From assembly GCF_004005475.1 (NCBI RefSeq), contig NZ_RZTZ01000002.1:62001-126000 (forward strand): a stretch of DNA of 64,000 bases, in the 5' to 3' direction. The position numbers and the translations under genes were made by a program. Positions within the stretch are counted from its first letter, which is position 1. The number at the start of each line of letters is the position of its first letter. Shown piece by piece: positions 18,104 to 28,082 of the stretch. The stretch comes from Niallia taxi (lineage in GTDB: Bacteria; Bacillota; Bacilli; Bacillales; Cytobacillaceae). The notes beneath the pieces were generated by a model. The model saw only the letters and a list, made by a program, of their open reading frames with translations, was not told the origin of the DNA and did no database searches.

Positions 18104-20077
18104 ATGATAAAACTGGTGTCAATTATGCTCATTTTTGTAGTTATTCTTTGTGCAATTCCTCAGCAAATGAAGGCTGATTCCATTCCAATGATAGAAGTGA
18201 AGCTTGTCAATTATCTTGGCAATAAGTCTTCTATTACGGTTGTATTTAATGGAGATTACACCCTTACAAATGGTACTAAGGTTAGCAAAGGTACTGAGGC
18301 TGTAATGAGCATAGTTAACAGTAGATTAAAGCTGGCAACAAAAAGTGGACAGGTTTTAATGGAAAACGAAACTAGTATAAATGCAACACCAGCACACACA
18401 GATGGAAATCTTGCCATTAATGACCGTGGTTATTATGGTTCTTTTCAATTTGTAATGGAAAAAGATACAAAAACAAATAATATATATATTCGTCCAATCA
18501 ATAAAGTGGATGTGGAAACATATTTAAGAGGAGTTGTTCCTCAAGAAATGCCGGCACTATGGAGCATGGAGGCACTTAAAGCACAAACAGTTGCCGCAAG
18601 AACATATGCGTTAAAGCATAAAAATGATGCCAATATGGTTGATACAATTGCGAAACAAGTATATGGCGGGATTATCGGAATTCATCCACGCAGTGATAAC
18701 GCCATACAGGAAACGGCAGGAATGGTTCTGAAATATAATAATAGCTTAATAGATGCAGTGTTTTCTGCAAGCAATGGAGGCAAGACAGAAGTTAACAGCA
18801 GTGTTTGGGGAGGAACAGCCTTGCCTTATTTTGCCGTTGTGGAGGATGCCTTTGATTTTAATCCTGCGACTAAGGATAAATTTCCTTGGGCTATTCAGCT
18901 GAAACAGCAGCAGCTTCCAGAAACGCTTGATTTAAATGACGCGAGTACATGGTGGGTTACTCAGAAGGAAGCAGATGCAAATAATCAAGTGTTAAAAAAT
19001 ATGAAAACATGGTTGAAAAATGAAGGCTATATTGACGATGTTAACACAGTGAAAATTATAAGAATCTCTAAGCTTGAGCTGAACGTATCTGCTTTAACCT
19101 CGGGAGGAAGAGTTTCAAAAGGAACTGTGAATATAGACTATCTAGTGAAGACAAATGAAAAGGCTGTTGAAAAGAAAACACTTGTGCTTAATGACACGGC
19201 GGCATCAAGAATTCGAGCAATGGTCGGCATTGATAAAATGCCAAGCTATTTAGTGGATGTTTCTAAAGTAGAAAATGGAAGCATCTATATACAAGGAAGA
19301 GGAAACGGGCACGGTGTAGGTCTTAGCCAGTACGGTGCTAGAAACAGAGCAGATGCTGGACAGAGCTATCAACAAATTTTACAATTCTATTTTCCAAAAG
19401 CCGCTCTTATAAAGGAATATAGTGGGATAGTAAGCTCTTCACAAGAAAATACAACTGTGAAAAAGGACACAGAAGCATCTGTTACTCCTTCTCAGGACAA
19501 AAAGGACACAGAAGCACCTGTTACTCCTACGCAGGAAAAAAAAGACACAGAAGCACCTGTTAAAATCGCTATACCTGCCAAAAAAGATACAGCTGCTCCT
19601 GTTATCTCAGCCTTTAAAGCAAGCTCAGATTATAAGAAAAATAGGAGTAAGCTATCAATGAAAATTAATAAATCTGGAAAAATGACAATTGCCATTAAAG
19701 ATTCAAAAGGGAAGATTATTTCAACACTGGCAAAAAATAAAGCAGTAAAATCCGGTGTGCTTAACTTTGACTGGAATATAAGCAAGGTGGCAAACGGCAC
19801 ATATACAGCTGAAATGACAGCTGAAAATTTAGATGGATATAAGAAGACGATTAAACAAAAGGTTTCGATTCAAAAGCCTGCTAAAGAGAAAAAGGGCAGT
19901 GTTAAAGCAACAGTGCTTAATATGAGAGAAAAGGCAACAACAGCATCAAAGGTTATCACAAGACTAAAGAAAAAGCAGACAGTTGTCATTGTTGCACAGC
20001 AAGGCTCATGGTATAAGGTGAAATATGGTTCGAAGACAGGATATGTATCTACGAAGTATATCACCGTATTAAAATAA
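18104..20077 (+). CDS. Secreted SpoIID/LytB-domain protein with Ig-like and SH3b modules
   Basis: About 657 residues. An N-terminal signal peptide (MIKLVSIMLIFVVILCAIPQQMKA) is followed by a SpoIID/LytB domain (NKVDVETYLRGVVPQEMP, ALKAQTVAARTYALKH, then GRGNGHGVGLSQYGA with conserved His/Gln). A linker with three to four KKDTEAPV-type repeats leads to an Ig/FlgD-like domain (about 500-580) and a C-terminal bacterial SH3 domain (NMREKATTASKV...GSWYKVKYGSKTGYVSTKYI). SpoIID is a lytic transglycosylase acting on denuded glycan; LytB in B. subtilis is an amidase modifier. A wall-remodelling role is therefore likely, with SH3b binding wall. The ATG at 18104 follows AGGGGGAAACAT; the ORF extends to 18083 without ribosome site. 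It occupies the place where B. subtilis carries mot/acu genes. Confidence 0.85.
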   Translation: MIKLVSIMLIFVVILCAIPQQMKADSIPMIEVKLVNYLGNKSSITVVFNGDYTLTNGTKVSKGTEAVMSIVNSRLKLATKSGQVLMENETSINATPAHTDGNLAINDRGYYGSFQFVMEKDTKTNNIYIRPINKVDVETYLRGVVPQEMPALWSMEALKAQTVAARTYALKHKNDANMVDTIAKQVYGGIIGIHPRSDNAIQETAGMVLKYNNSLIDAVFSASNGGKTEVNSSVWGGTALPYFAVVEDAFDFNPATKDKFPWAIQLKQQQLPETLDLNDASTWWVTQKEADANNQVLKNMKTWLKNEGYIDDVNTVKIIRISKLELNVSALTSGGRVSKGTVNIDYLVKTNEKAVEKKTLVLNDTAASRIRAMVGIDKMPSYLVDVSKVENGSIYIQGRGNGHGVGLSQYGARNRADAGQSYQQILQFYFPKAALIKEYSGIVSSSQENTTVKKDTEASVTPSQDKKDTEAPVTPTQEKKDTEAPVKIAIPAKKDTAAPVISAFKASSDYKKNRSKLSMKINKSGKMTIAIKDSKGKIISTLAKNKAVKSGVLNFDWNISKVANGTYTAEMTAENLDGYKKTIKQKVSIQKPAKEKKGSVKATVLNMREKATTASKVITRLKKKQTVVIVAQQGSWYKVKYGSKTGYVSTKYITVLK

Positions 20078-20112
20078 AAAAGACGTTCCGTTTTAACGGA
20101 ACGTCTTTTTGT
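20078..20112. terminator. Bidirectional terminator between the SpoIID-like and PBP genes
   Basis: AAAAAGACGTTCCGTT pairs with AACGGAACGTCTTTTT around a short loop; T-runs on both strands. Confidence 0.93.
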
Positions 20113-20120
20113 GCTGTGCA

Positions 20121-23024
20121 TCAAGTATTATCGGTTTTTTCTTCTTTATTATCTGCACTAGAGTCTTCTTTTTTATTATCTGAATCATTGTTCTCTTGCT
20201 TTTTTTCCTTGGATGCTTCCGCTTTATTGTCTTCCTCTGTTTTTTTAGCAGTTGCTTTGTTCGCTTTTTTATCGTCCTCTTTTGCCTTGCTGCTTTGTTT
20301 GCTAGCTACTTCAATCTTATTGGAGTTGGAGGATTCTTTTCCGGCGATATCTACTGCTTTGACGACATAGGATCCGCTGCCTGCTTTAAAGGAGAGAGTG
20401 TCACTCGCCTTAATGCTTGCAACCTTTTTACCGTTTTGATAGACACGGTAGCCGATAACATCTTTTTCCCCTGATTTAGACCAAGCGATGGTGCTTCCGC
20501 TATTGCTGACTTTAGGAGCATTTGGTGCCTTGCCGTTATCCGTTATTTTATTGGACGGAACAACGACATTTTTTAATGCTGTATTATTACGGATTAAGTC
20601 ACTTGGATCAGATACTTTAATACCAAACAGCTTTTCAATATAATCAGGATTTAATATGACTCCTGTTTCAGAAAATTCGCTTGGAGTGGAGTCTAATGCC
20701 ATGTACTTTGTGTTGCCAATTTGCACATATTTTCCTGTAACGATGCTGTCATCTGTCTTATTAGGTACAGAGCTTGATTTAAATAAATCTGTTGTCACAA
20801 GTCCTGCTTTTGAACAGCCTTCAGAGGCAAGCAATCCGGAAAGCGAGCAAACAGACCTTCTTACAATCCCACCTGGCATTGTAAAGCTTTCAGACGGGTC
20901 AACAAGCTTCGAATCGACATCGTAGGCAGCATTCATTAAATCTGCCCATAAATAGTTGTTACGCATGCTGTAGCTCATTGTACCAGAGCTTACGAGTGAT
21001 TTAGGTGTATCATAGCCAGTCCAAACTCCAAAGGAGACATTCGGATTTGTCGCAACAAACCAAGAGTCTTTAAAGTCCTGTGTCGTACCGGTTTTTCCAG
21101 CCCAGTCAGAGCTGAACTTCAAACGGCTTTTAACGGCTGTTGCTGTTCCTTGATTAATAACATCCCGCATCATATCAATAGTCAAATAAGATGTTTGCGG
21201 GCTGAATACCTTCACTTTTTCTGTTTTATGCTTGTAGATGACTTTGCCGTCTTTATCGACAATTTTATCAATCATATAGGCATCAACAAAGTTTCCGCCA
21301 TTTGCAAAAGTAGCAAATGCGTTTGTATTTTCCTCAACTGAAACTCCGTTTGTCAGTCCACCGATAGATGTTGATCTGTTTGCATAATCACCTTCTGTTA
21401 ACGTGGTGAAGCCCATTTTTTCGAGGTAATTAGCAGGCTTTTGCGGCAGAATCTGCGCATAAGCTTTTACCGCAGGAACGTTATATGATTTAGCCATAGC
21501 AACCCTTGCTGTTACAAGACCGTGAAACTGGAAGTCGTAGTTATTAGGCCAAACAGTACCAGGTCTTGCAGGGTCAAGTGCAAGCGGAACATCTGGGAGG
21601 ACTGTTCCGGGAGATAGTGTTCCCAATTCAATGGCAGGACCATAAACTAACAGCGGCTTCATTGTTGAGCCGTTCGGTCTAGGGCTTGTACTATGGTTTG
21701 TTGCTTCTCTGCCATAGTCTCTTCCGCCGACAAAGCTGATAATAGCACCAGATTTATTGTCAATCAGGATTGCACCTGTTTCTACAGGCTCCATAATGGT
21801 TTTCTTTTCACCGGTTTCACTGTCTGTGACAGTTTGCGGTTTATCAGGACCAAAATACGGGTATTTATCTACTACTTCTGTAAATTTATCATAAATCTTT
21901 TTATTAATGGTGCTGTGAATTTCATAGCCGTTTTGATGGATTTGGCGATCTGCAAGTTCTGTGTACTGATCATAAAGAACCTCATCCTCTTCTAAATCCT
22001 TCGCATTATAGCCATCTTCTTTTGCAAGCATTTCAGCAATAATTTGTGTCGCTCTATTTTCTATTTCATAGGTAACCCAAGGGTATTTTTCAATTGGGCT
22101 TACAACAGGGCTCGCAAAATCCTTTGTTATATCATATGCTGCTGCTTTGTCATAATCTTCTTTTGAGATTTTGTGCTGATTGTACATTCTAGCAAGAACA
22201 GTTTTCATTCTTTCCAAGCCAGGCTCCAGATTTTCTTTGACCGTGCCATCCTGTGTGAATGGAGTATAGCCAAACGGACTTTGTGGCAGACCAGCAATAA
22301 AGGCTGATTGTGGCAATGTAAGATCCTTCGCCTCCACGCCAAAAATTCCTTGTGCAGCTGCTTGAACACCGGCAATATTTCTTCCAGATGAGTTTCTGCC
22401 AAATGTCGACACATTTAAATATGCTTCCAGAATCTCTTCTTTTGAGAAGAATTTTTCAAGCCTTAATGCAAGCAGAATTTCCTTTGCTTTTCTTTCAAAG
22501 GACACTTCATTCGTCAAAATCTGGTTTTTAATTAACTGCTGTGTTAAGGTGCTTCCCCCAGACTGTGTGGAGCTGTTGGAAACCTCCTGGAATAATGCTC
22601 TCATAATCGCTTTAGGAACTACACCATCATGTTTATAGAAGTTCTCATCCTCTGTCGAAACAATCGCATCTACTAAATGTGGCGAGACATCCTTGATTTT
22701 TACTTCTTCTCTTTCTAAATCTGTCGGCAGTTTTCCTAAATACACATTATCGGCAAAATACAGCTCGGACGTTTCTTCATAATTGTAGATGTCCTTTTGC
22801 ATTGTCTTGTATGATCTTATTGGTTCTTCCTTTACAAGGGATGCAAAATAGCCTGCGCCGATTCCTCCAGCAAAAGCACCGCCGACAATTAATAAGATAA
22901 TGAATATCAGAATAATATTCCAAGAGACTTCGTAAGTGATTCGAGCTCTTTTGACGGTTTTTTTATTGGTAAAGAAGCTTAGGAAACCATGGAGATAGTT
23001 TTTCCACTTCGGCCTTTCATTCAT
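20121..23024 (-). CDS. Class A penicillin-binding protein (PBP1-type) with C-terminal FN3 domain
   Basis: A 967-residue bifunctional peptidoglycan synthase. Cytosolic N-terminus, one transmembrane helix (~36-58), then glycosyltransferase family 51 domain with catalytic E125 in STEDENFYKHDG and the GGSTLTQQLIKN motif at 156-167. The transpeptidase domain shows S453-T-M-K456 (SxxK), S513-Y-N515 (SxN) and K644-T-G-T647. A fibronectin-type III-like domain (~825-895, SGEKDVIGYRVYQNGKKVASI) and a Lys/Glu/Asn-rich tail follow. Length and FN3 tail resemble PonA-type PBP1 and long PBP1A proteins that neighbour tyrS in several Bacillaceae. It polymerises and crosslinks the wall outside the membrane. 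GGGGGAATG precedes the start. Confidence 0.93.
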   Translation of the reverse strand: MNERPKWKNYLHGFLSFFTNKKTVKRARITYEVSWNIILIFIILLIVGGAFAGGIGAGYFASLVKEEPIRSYKTMQKDIYNYEETSELYFADNVYLGKLPTDLEREEVKIKDVSPHLVDAIVSTEDENFYKHDGVVPKAIMRALFQEVSNSSTQSGGSTLTQQLIKNQILTNEVSFERKAKEILLALRLEKFFSKEEILEAYLNVSTFGRNSSGRNIAGVQAAAQGIFGVEAKDLTLPQSAFIAGLPQSPFGYTPFTQDGTVKENLEPGLERMKTVLARMYNQHKISKEDYDKAAAYDITKDFASPVVSPIEKYPWVTYEIENRATQIIAEMLAKEDGYNAKDLEEDEVLYDQYTELADRQIHQNGYEIHSTINKKIYDKFTEVVDKYPYFGPDKPQTVTDSETGEKKTIMEPVETGAILIDNKSGAIISFVGGRDYGREATNHSTSPRPNGSTMKPLLVYGPAIELGTLSPGTVLPDVPLALDPARPGTVWPNNYDFQFHGLVTARVAMAKSYNVPAVKAYAQILPQKPANYLEKMGFTTLTEGDYANRSTSIGGLTNGVSVEENTNAFATFANGGNFVDAYMIDKIVDKDGKVIYKHKTEKVKVFSPQTSYLTIDMMRDVINQGTATAVKSRLKFSSDWAGKTGTTQDFKDSWFVATNPNVSFGVWTGYDTPKSLVSSGTMSYSMRNNYLWADLMNAAYDVDSKLVDPSESFTMPGGIVRRSVCSLSGLLASEGCSKAGLVTTDLFKSSSVPNKTDDSIVTGKYVQIGNTKYMALDSTPSEFSETGVILNPDYIEKLFGIKVSDPSDLIRNNTALKNVVVPSNKITDNGKAPNAPKVSNSGSTIAWSKSGEKDVIGYRVYQNGKKVASIKASDTLSFKAGSGSYVVKAVDIAGKESSNSNKIEVASKQSSKAKEDDKKANKATAKKTEEDNKAEASKEKKQENNDSDNKKEDSSADNKEEKTDNT

Positions 23025-23121
23025 ATGGTATCATTCCCCCTAAAATCACATACATTATAGCATAAAGCTATGGGCTATATGAGCAATGTTCGATAATTTC
23101 CAACCTTTTTCGCAAAAGCAT

Positions 23122-23151
23122 TTGACATGCTTAGCTCTTTTATGGTAAAAA
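23122..23151 (+). promoter_or_regulatory. Promoter for the tyrS T-box transcript
   Basis: Perfect TTGACA at 23122-23127, with TAAAAA 18 bases downstream as a weaker -10. Confidence 0.55.
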
Positions 23152-23177
23152 TAACTCAAACTAATATTGATTCGTTA

Positions 23178-23420
23178 TTGCGTTGAAGGGAATAAGTAGT
23201 TCTTTTATCACTATATTAAGAGAGCCATTGGCTGGTGTGAAATGGCATAAATAAAAGAATGAATTACCTCCTGAAGCTTCTGTTGGGAAAGCCATAAATG
23301 GCAAGTAGCAGCAGACGGTTGTTAACCGTTATCTTTTTTAAGTGGAGAGCTTTGTCTCTCAATTAGGGTGGTACCGCGCTTATTTGCGTCCCTGCATGTA
23401 TATGCAGGGGCTTTTTTATT
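23178..23420 (+). promoter_or_regulatory. Tyrosine T-box riboswitch leader of tyrS
   Basis: The conserved T-box sequence AGGGTGGTACCGCG is at 23365-23378, immediately before a terminator hairpin (CCCTGCAT/ATGCAGGG with T-run, 23389-23418). Upstream lies a long stem I region; a TAC (Tyr) triplet at 23265-23267 within GAATTACCTCC is the likely specifier. Uncharged tRNA-Tyr binding would favour the antiterminator and tyrS expression. Confidence 0.93.
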
Positions 23421-23442
23421 GCTTAAAAAAGATTGAAGCTAG

Positions 23443-24744
<1,302 letters not shown>

Positions 24745-24753
24745 TAGCTACAA

Positions 24754-24795
24754 CAAGGCTTCTTGGACTTTTTGTCCAAGAAGCCTTGTTTTTTG
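24754..24795 (+). terminator. Terminator after tyrS
   Basis: ACAAGGCTTCTTGGAC and GTCCAAGAAGCCTTGT form a perfect 16-bp stem around TTTTT, ending in a T-run. Confidence 0.93.
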
Positions 24796-24889
24796 GAAAA
24801 GATGGATTATCTTTAAGGATTAAATTTTTGTCGTACAAGTCCCCTCCGCTGAATAGACTAGAAGCAAACATACATATGCGGAGGGATTT

Positions 24890-25519
24890 ATGGTTACTTT
24901 TATTCCATATATATTATTGGGTGTTTCGTTAGCTGCACCTGTTGGTCCTGTTAATGCAGCACAATTGGACAAGGGGATTAGGAACGGCTTCTTTCATGCG
25001 TGGATTTTTGGAATTGGAGCATTGATTGCAGATGTTATATATATGATGATGGTGTACTTTGGAATCAGCCATTTCATTAATACACCATTCATGAAAACCT
25101 TTTTGTATTTGTTCGGTTTTTTCGTACTTACCTATACGGGGATTGAAAGCTTAATTAATTCGGCAAAAATTAATGTTTTAGAACGGAAAAAACAGGACAA
25201 TTCACTGTTTAAGTCCTTTTTCTCTGGCTTTTTAATGTCGATATCTAATCCATTAACGATACTGTTCTGGCTTGGTATTTATGGTTCTGTCATGGCAAAA
25301 TCGGCTGAAAGCTTTTCTAATAAAACCTTTGTTTTATGCAGCCTAGCTATTATCTCAGGGATATTATTATGGGATTTTACAATGGCACTTATTTCAGGAA
25401 TTGCGAGAAGACTACTTCATTCTAATATGCTTTATATTATTTCCATTTTATCATCAATCTCCATGATTGGCTTTGGACTCTATTTTGCTTTCCAGGCATA
25501 TAAAGCCTTATTTTTGTAA
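24890..25519 (+). CDS. LysE/RhtB-family amino-acid exporter
   Basis: A 209-residue integral membrane protein with about six transmembrane helices. The N-terminal VSLAAPVGPVNAAQLDKGIRNGF is the family signature (aPGP-like motif with the conserved prolines after helix 1), and SNPLTILFWLGIY lies before helix 4. Members export basic amino acids, homoserine, threonine or similar solutes driven by the proton gradient. The substrate cannot be read from sequence. Monocistronic, with GCGGAGGGATTT as ribosome site. Confidence 0.88.
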   Translation: MVTFIPYILLGVSLAAPVGPVNAAQLDKGIRNGFFHAWIFGIGALIADVIYMMMVYFGISHFINTPFMKTFLYLFGFFVLTYTGIESLINSAKINVLERKKQDNSLFKSFFSGFLMSISNPLTILFWLGIYGSVMAKSAESFSNKTFVLCSLAIISGILLWDFTMALISGIARRLLHSNMLYIISILSSISMIGFGLYFAFQAYKALFL

Positions 25520-25633
25520 TCGATGGTAATTTTTTGTAACAGGATAATTTCCTGCATGTATTTGTCAAATCCATGCAAAATATGTGTTGTATGATAAAAT
25601 ACATGCCGAAAGCGGCTTTAGGAGGAAAAAGGA

Positions 25634-25810
25634 ATGGCAAAAACAAACGGTACTCCAATCGCAGGAAAAATCTATAATTCAGATGATTATAAAAGTACAG
25701 AGAGTGTTTCAAAAGGACTCGCCGAAACACATGAACAAACATCTGATACTTATATGGAAGGCACGGTTGATGGTTTGACGGAGAATGCTGCAGACAAAGA
25801 AAAACACTGA
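25634..25810 (+). CDS. Small YozQ/DUF4025-type protein
   Basis: A 58-residue acidic protein, MAKTNGTPIAGKIYNSDDY... with SKGLAETHEQTSDTYMEGTVDG in the middle. The 'GLAxTHEQxSDxY' pattern matches the small YozQ/DUF4025 family of Bacillaceae, of unknown function and possibly linked to sporulation. GGAGGAAAAAGGA is a strong ribosome site, and a T-tailed hairpin follows, so the coding call is firm even though the product is small. No membrane segment is present. Confidence 0.8.
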   Translation: MAKTNGTPIAGKIYNSDDYKSTESVSKGLAETHEQTSDTYMEGTVDGLTENAADKEKH

Positions 25811-25835
25811 TAAGAAAAAGCATTAATACAAAAAG

Positions 25836-25869
25836 AAGGCTTGAGAAGTATGAATTCAAGCCTTTTTTT
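25836..25869 (+). terminator. Terminator after the YozQ-like gene
   Basis: AAGGCTTGA and TTCAAGCCTT form the stem with a GAAGTATGA-type loop and T7. Confidence 0.88.
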
Positions 25870-25890
25870 GTATGTTAAAAACACTGAATA

Positions 25891-25939
25891 TAGTATTAAA
25901 GAACTAAAAATAGCTATTGTTCATGGTTCTTTACTACTA
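25891..25939. repeat. 14-bp inverted repeat with a palindrome in the loop
   Basis: TAGTATTAAAGAAC (25891-25904) and GTTCTTTACTACTA (25926-25939) pair at 13 of 14 positions; the loop itself contains AATAGCTATT, a perfect 10-base palindrome. It lies in the 278-base gap between the YozQ-like and Spo0E-like genes and has no T-run, so its role is unknown. Confidence 0.55.
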
Positions 25940-26088
25940 ATTATGCAGAATTAACTAAACTTAAGGAAGAAATTTTAGTAAAATTTGTAGTATGGTGTCG
26001 ATAAATGAAGAAATCTTAGTCTATGTTGTATCCGTTTACCCTTGGTAAAATATATATCTGTGAAAATTACTAAAGGGGCAAACTACAT

Positions 26089-26268
26089 ATGAACATTCAT
26101 TTGAATGAACAAATCGAAAAACTCAGGAAAAATATGATTTCAACAGGAATGATGAAAGGCTTCACTTCTGAAGAAACCATTTTGCTTAGTAAAAGATTGG
26201 ATCACTTAATGAATATACAATTGTTGTTCCAAAATGAAACAATGCACCATAGAAATCGGCAATACTGA
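26089..26268 (+). CDS. Spo0E-family aspartyl-phosphate phosphatase (short form)
   Basis: A 59-residue protein: MNIHLNEQIEKLRKNMI, then GFTSEETILLSKRLDHLMNI. The two-helix layout with the SKRLDHL motif (family signature S-x-x-L-D, Asp contacting the response regulator) identifies a Spo0E/YisI/YnzD-type phosphatase that removes phosphate from Spo0A~P and delays sporulation. The 59-residue length fits the short family members. Ribosome site AAAGGGG lies ten bases upstream. It is 26 bases ahead of an unknown 92-residue gene and may be cotranscribed with it. Confidence 0.82.
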   Translation: MNIHLNEQIEKLRKNMISTGMMKGFTSEETILLSKRLDHLMNIQLLFQNETMHHRNRQY

Positions 26269-26294
26269 AAATAAAAATAGAAGGAAGATGGACA

Positions 26295-26573
26295 TTGCAA
26301 GCACTTATTAGAAATAACAGCGATAAATTAATGACATTATATGATTTAGACAAGGATTATGTAAGAAATACTTTAAGATGGGAAAGTGATTTTAAAGTGC
26401 CTGCTAAAGGTGGAGCTATGAGAATAAAAAGTACAGAGCTCATTGAGCGACTAATAGAAGATCAGTCAAAGGATGAGATAAGGAAGCTTGTAACGATGAT
26501 GAAAGCCATCAAAAAAAGAGATGCTTCTGTAAGGACATTAATAGAGACTATTGCGATAGGCTTAATAAAATAG
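26295..26573 (+). CDS. Unknown 92-residue protein after the Spo0E-like gene
   Basis: I do not recognise this protein. It starts at a TTG (26295) seven bases after GGAAG and is followed by a terminator, which supports real coding. Sequence is charged and mostly helical, without Cys, signal or membrane segment; the C-terminal half (DQSKDEIRKLVTMMKAIKKRDASVRTLIETIAIGLIK) could form a helical bundle. The N-terminal RNNSDKLMTLYDLDKDYVRNTLRWESDF includes two aromatic turns. Placed 26 bases after a Spo0E-family gene, so a link with sporulation timing is possible but is only positional inference. Confidence 0.6.
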   Translation: MQALIRNNSDKLMTLYDLDKDYVRNTLRWESDFKVPAKGGAMRIKSTELIERLIEDQSKDEIRKLVTMMKAIKKRDASVRTLIETIAIGLIK

Positions 26574-26581
26574 AAATGCAG

Positions 26582-26606
26582 AAGACCTGAGGGGGGTCTT
26601 TTTTTT
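26582..26606 (+). terminator. Terminator after the unknown 92-residue gene
   Basis: AAGACC and GGTCTT pair around TGAGGGG, then a T-run. Confidence 0.75.
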
Positions 26607-26614
26607 ATGGAAGC

Positions 26615-26666
26615 GGAGCAAAGGAAAACGGTGAGAAGTCGGGAATCGCTAAAACACCTTTGCTCC
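26615..26666. repeat. 10-bp inverted repeat after the 92-residue gene
   Basis: GGAGCAAAGG (26615-26624) and CCTTTGCTCC (26657-26666) are perfect inverse complements separated by 32 bases. No T-run. Function unknown. Confidence 0.5.
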
Positions 26667-27215
26667 ATATAAGACTTATAGCCAGATTCACGAGGAATAA
26701 ACTTGTATTTTTACAAACGAATTATAAATGTTTATATTATCACTGTCATGATGCTGTTTTGTTCAGCTTGTCTTTTTTTATGAGGTTAGAGGGAATATGT
26801 TGAAGGAGTCCTTGTGTCAAAGGTCTTCCTTGATTCTTTGGTAGAATCACTACTGTGTATTACTAAGTATACATTATTGCACAAACCGAACCCTGTAATC
26901 AGTTTCCGCTGACTACATTTAAATTGTATCATGGCTGCTTTTATATAATAAAGTTAGGCTATTTTAACACAAATAATCAGTTCCTCTTCACACAACTATA
27001 CCAAAAATTTAGTTTCCGCGTTTTGACTACATTACAATAGTTGGGTGTTTAAAAATAATAAGTGTTCACTTACATTGTTTAGTTGGGATGGGATTTCTGT
27101 GTCAAGCACTGAAGAAAAGTAATTATTGGCATAAAAAGCGATATTTCTCCCACGTATGATAGATATCAGTCTTAAATAAATACTGGATAATAAGTTGTTT
27201 TACAAAGCAAACTAA
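26667..27215. other. Gene-poor 550-base stretch with two near-copies of a motif
   Basis: All frames are broken by frequent stops and I see no ribosome site tied to a credible ORF. AGTTTCCGC followed within 1-5 bases by TGACTACATT occurs twice, at 26901-26919 and 27011-27033, 110 bases apart, with a degenerate AATCAGTTCC at about 26976. It may be the remnant of a lost gene or a regulatory or RNA-coding region. Confidence 0.4.
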
Positions 27216-27262
27216 ATAAAAAAACCCCAGAAGGCGTTGATACAACGCGGTTTCTAGGGTTT
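27216..27262 (-). terminator. Terminator after rpsD
   Basis: Read on the minus strand: AAACCCTAGAAACCGCGTTG pairs with CAACGCCTTCTGGGGTTT around ATCAAC-type loop bases, ending in a T-run. One internal mismatch region. Confidence 0.88.
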
Positions 27263-27286
27263 GGTAATGCTGTATTAACAAATCTA

Positions 27287-27889
27287 TTAACGAGAGTAGA
27301 ACTCAACGATAAGAGCTTCGTTAATTTCAGCTGGCAATTCAGAACGTTCTGGTAAACGAGTGAATGTACCTTCTAATTTATCAGCATCGAAAGTCAAGAA
27401 ATCAGGTACGAAGTTGTTCACTTCAACTGCTTCTTTAACAATATCAAGGTTACGTGATTTTTCACGCAATGTGATTGTTTGACCTGCTTTTAGACGGTAT
27501 GATGGGATATCTACGCGTCCACCATCAACGATAACGTGACCGTGGTTAACAAGCTGACGTGCTTGACGACGTGTGCGAGCAAGACCTAAACGATAAACAA
27601 CGTTATCAAGGCGAGATTCTAGAAGCGCCATGAAGTTTTCACCGTGTTTACCTTTCATTTTGCCAGCAATATCGAATAAATTACGGAATTGACGCTCATT
27701 TACACCATACATATGACGTAATTTTTGCTTTTCCTGTAATTGTAAACCGTATTCTGATAATTTTTTGCGTTGGTTTGGACCATGTTGTCCTGGAGCGTAA
27801 GGGCGTTTATCTAACTCTTTGCCAGTACCGCTTAAAGAAATCCCAAGACGACGAGAAAGTTTCCAACTTGGACCTGTATAACGAGCCAT
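27287..27889 (-). CDS. rpsD: 30S ribosomal protein S4
   Basis: A 200-residue S4, the 16S rRNA-binding primary assembly protein of the small subunit body. Starts [19 protein letters not shown] at 27889 with GGAGGAG seven bases upstream; the longer in-frame extension (MHLFLF...) is untranslated leader. The S4 RNA-binding domain ([32 protein letters not shown]) is intact. As in B. subtilis it is an isolated gene outside the main ribosomal clusters. S4 represses its own translation in Bacillus by binding the leader; the leader here is about 185 bases and structured. Confidence 0.97.
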   Translation of the reverse strand: MARYTGPSWKLSRRLGISLSGTGKELDKRPYAPGQHGPNQRKKLSEYGLQLQEKQKLRHMYGVNERQFRNLFDIAGKMKGKHGENFMALLESRLDNVVYRLGLARTRRQARQLVNHGHVIVDGGRVDIPSYRLKAGQTITLREKSRNLDIVKEAVEVNNFVPDFLTFDADKLEGTFTRLPERSELPAEINEALIVEFYSR

Positions 27890-27906
27890 TGATGACTCCT
27901 CCTTCA

Positions 27907-27933
27907 TGTTTTTATTTTGGTAAAATAAAAACA
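27907..27933 (-). promoter_or_regulatory. Perfect 12-bp hairpin beside the rpsD ribosome site
   Basis: On the minus strand TGTTTTTATTTT, a three-base loop and AAAATAAAAACA form an uninterrupted 12-bp stem ending five bases before the GGAGGAG ribosome site. Position suggests a role in the S4 autoregulatory leader; this is inference. Other small hairpins (27975-27993 CCCTAGCAGCTAAGGG and 28009-28024 TCAAAACGTGTTTTGA) lie farther up the same leader. Confidence 0.6.
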
Positions 27934-28082
27934 GATGCAACTAGCCTTTATGTTTATTTTGTCTTCATGTACCTTCGCCCTAGCAGCTAAGGGTTACACA
28001 ATACACCATCAAAACGTGTTTTGAGGAACAAACTAAAACAAGAAAGTGATTTGCATATGCTGCAATATTTTACACAAAGAGT

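Noticed and set aside
23178-23420. A novel riboswitch before tyrS
   Set aside because: AGGGTGGTACCGCG plus TAC specifier and terminator identify the known tyrosine T-box.
25584-25778. 64-residue plus-strand ORF starting MLYDKIHAESG
   Set aside because: The frame overlaps the better supported YozQ-like ORF that has GGAGG and family-like motifs at 25634-25810.
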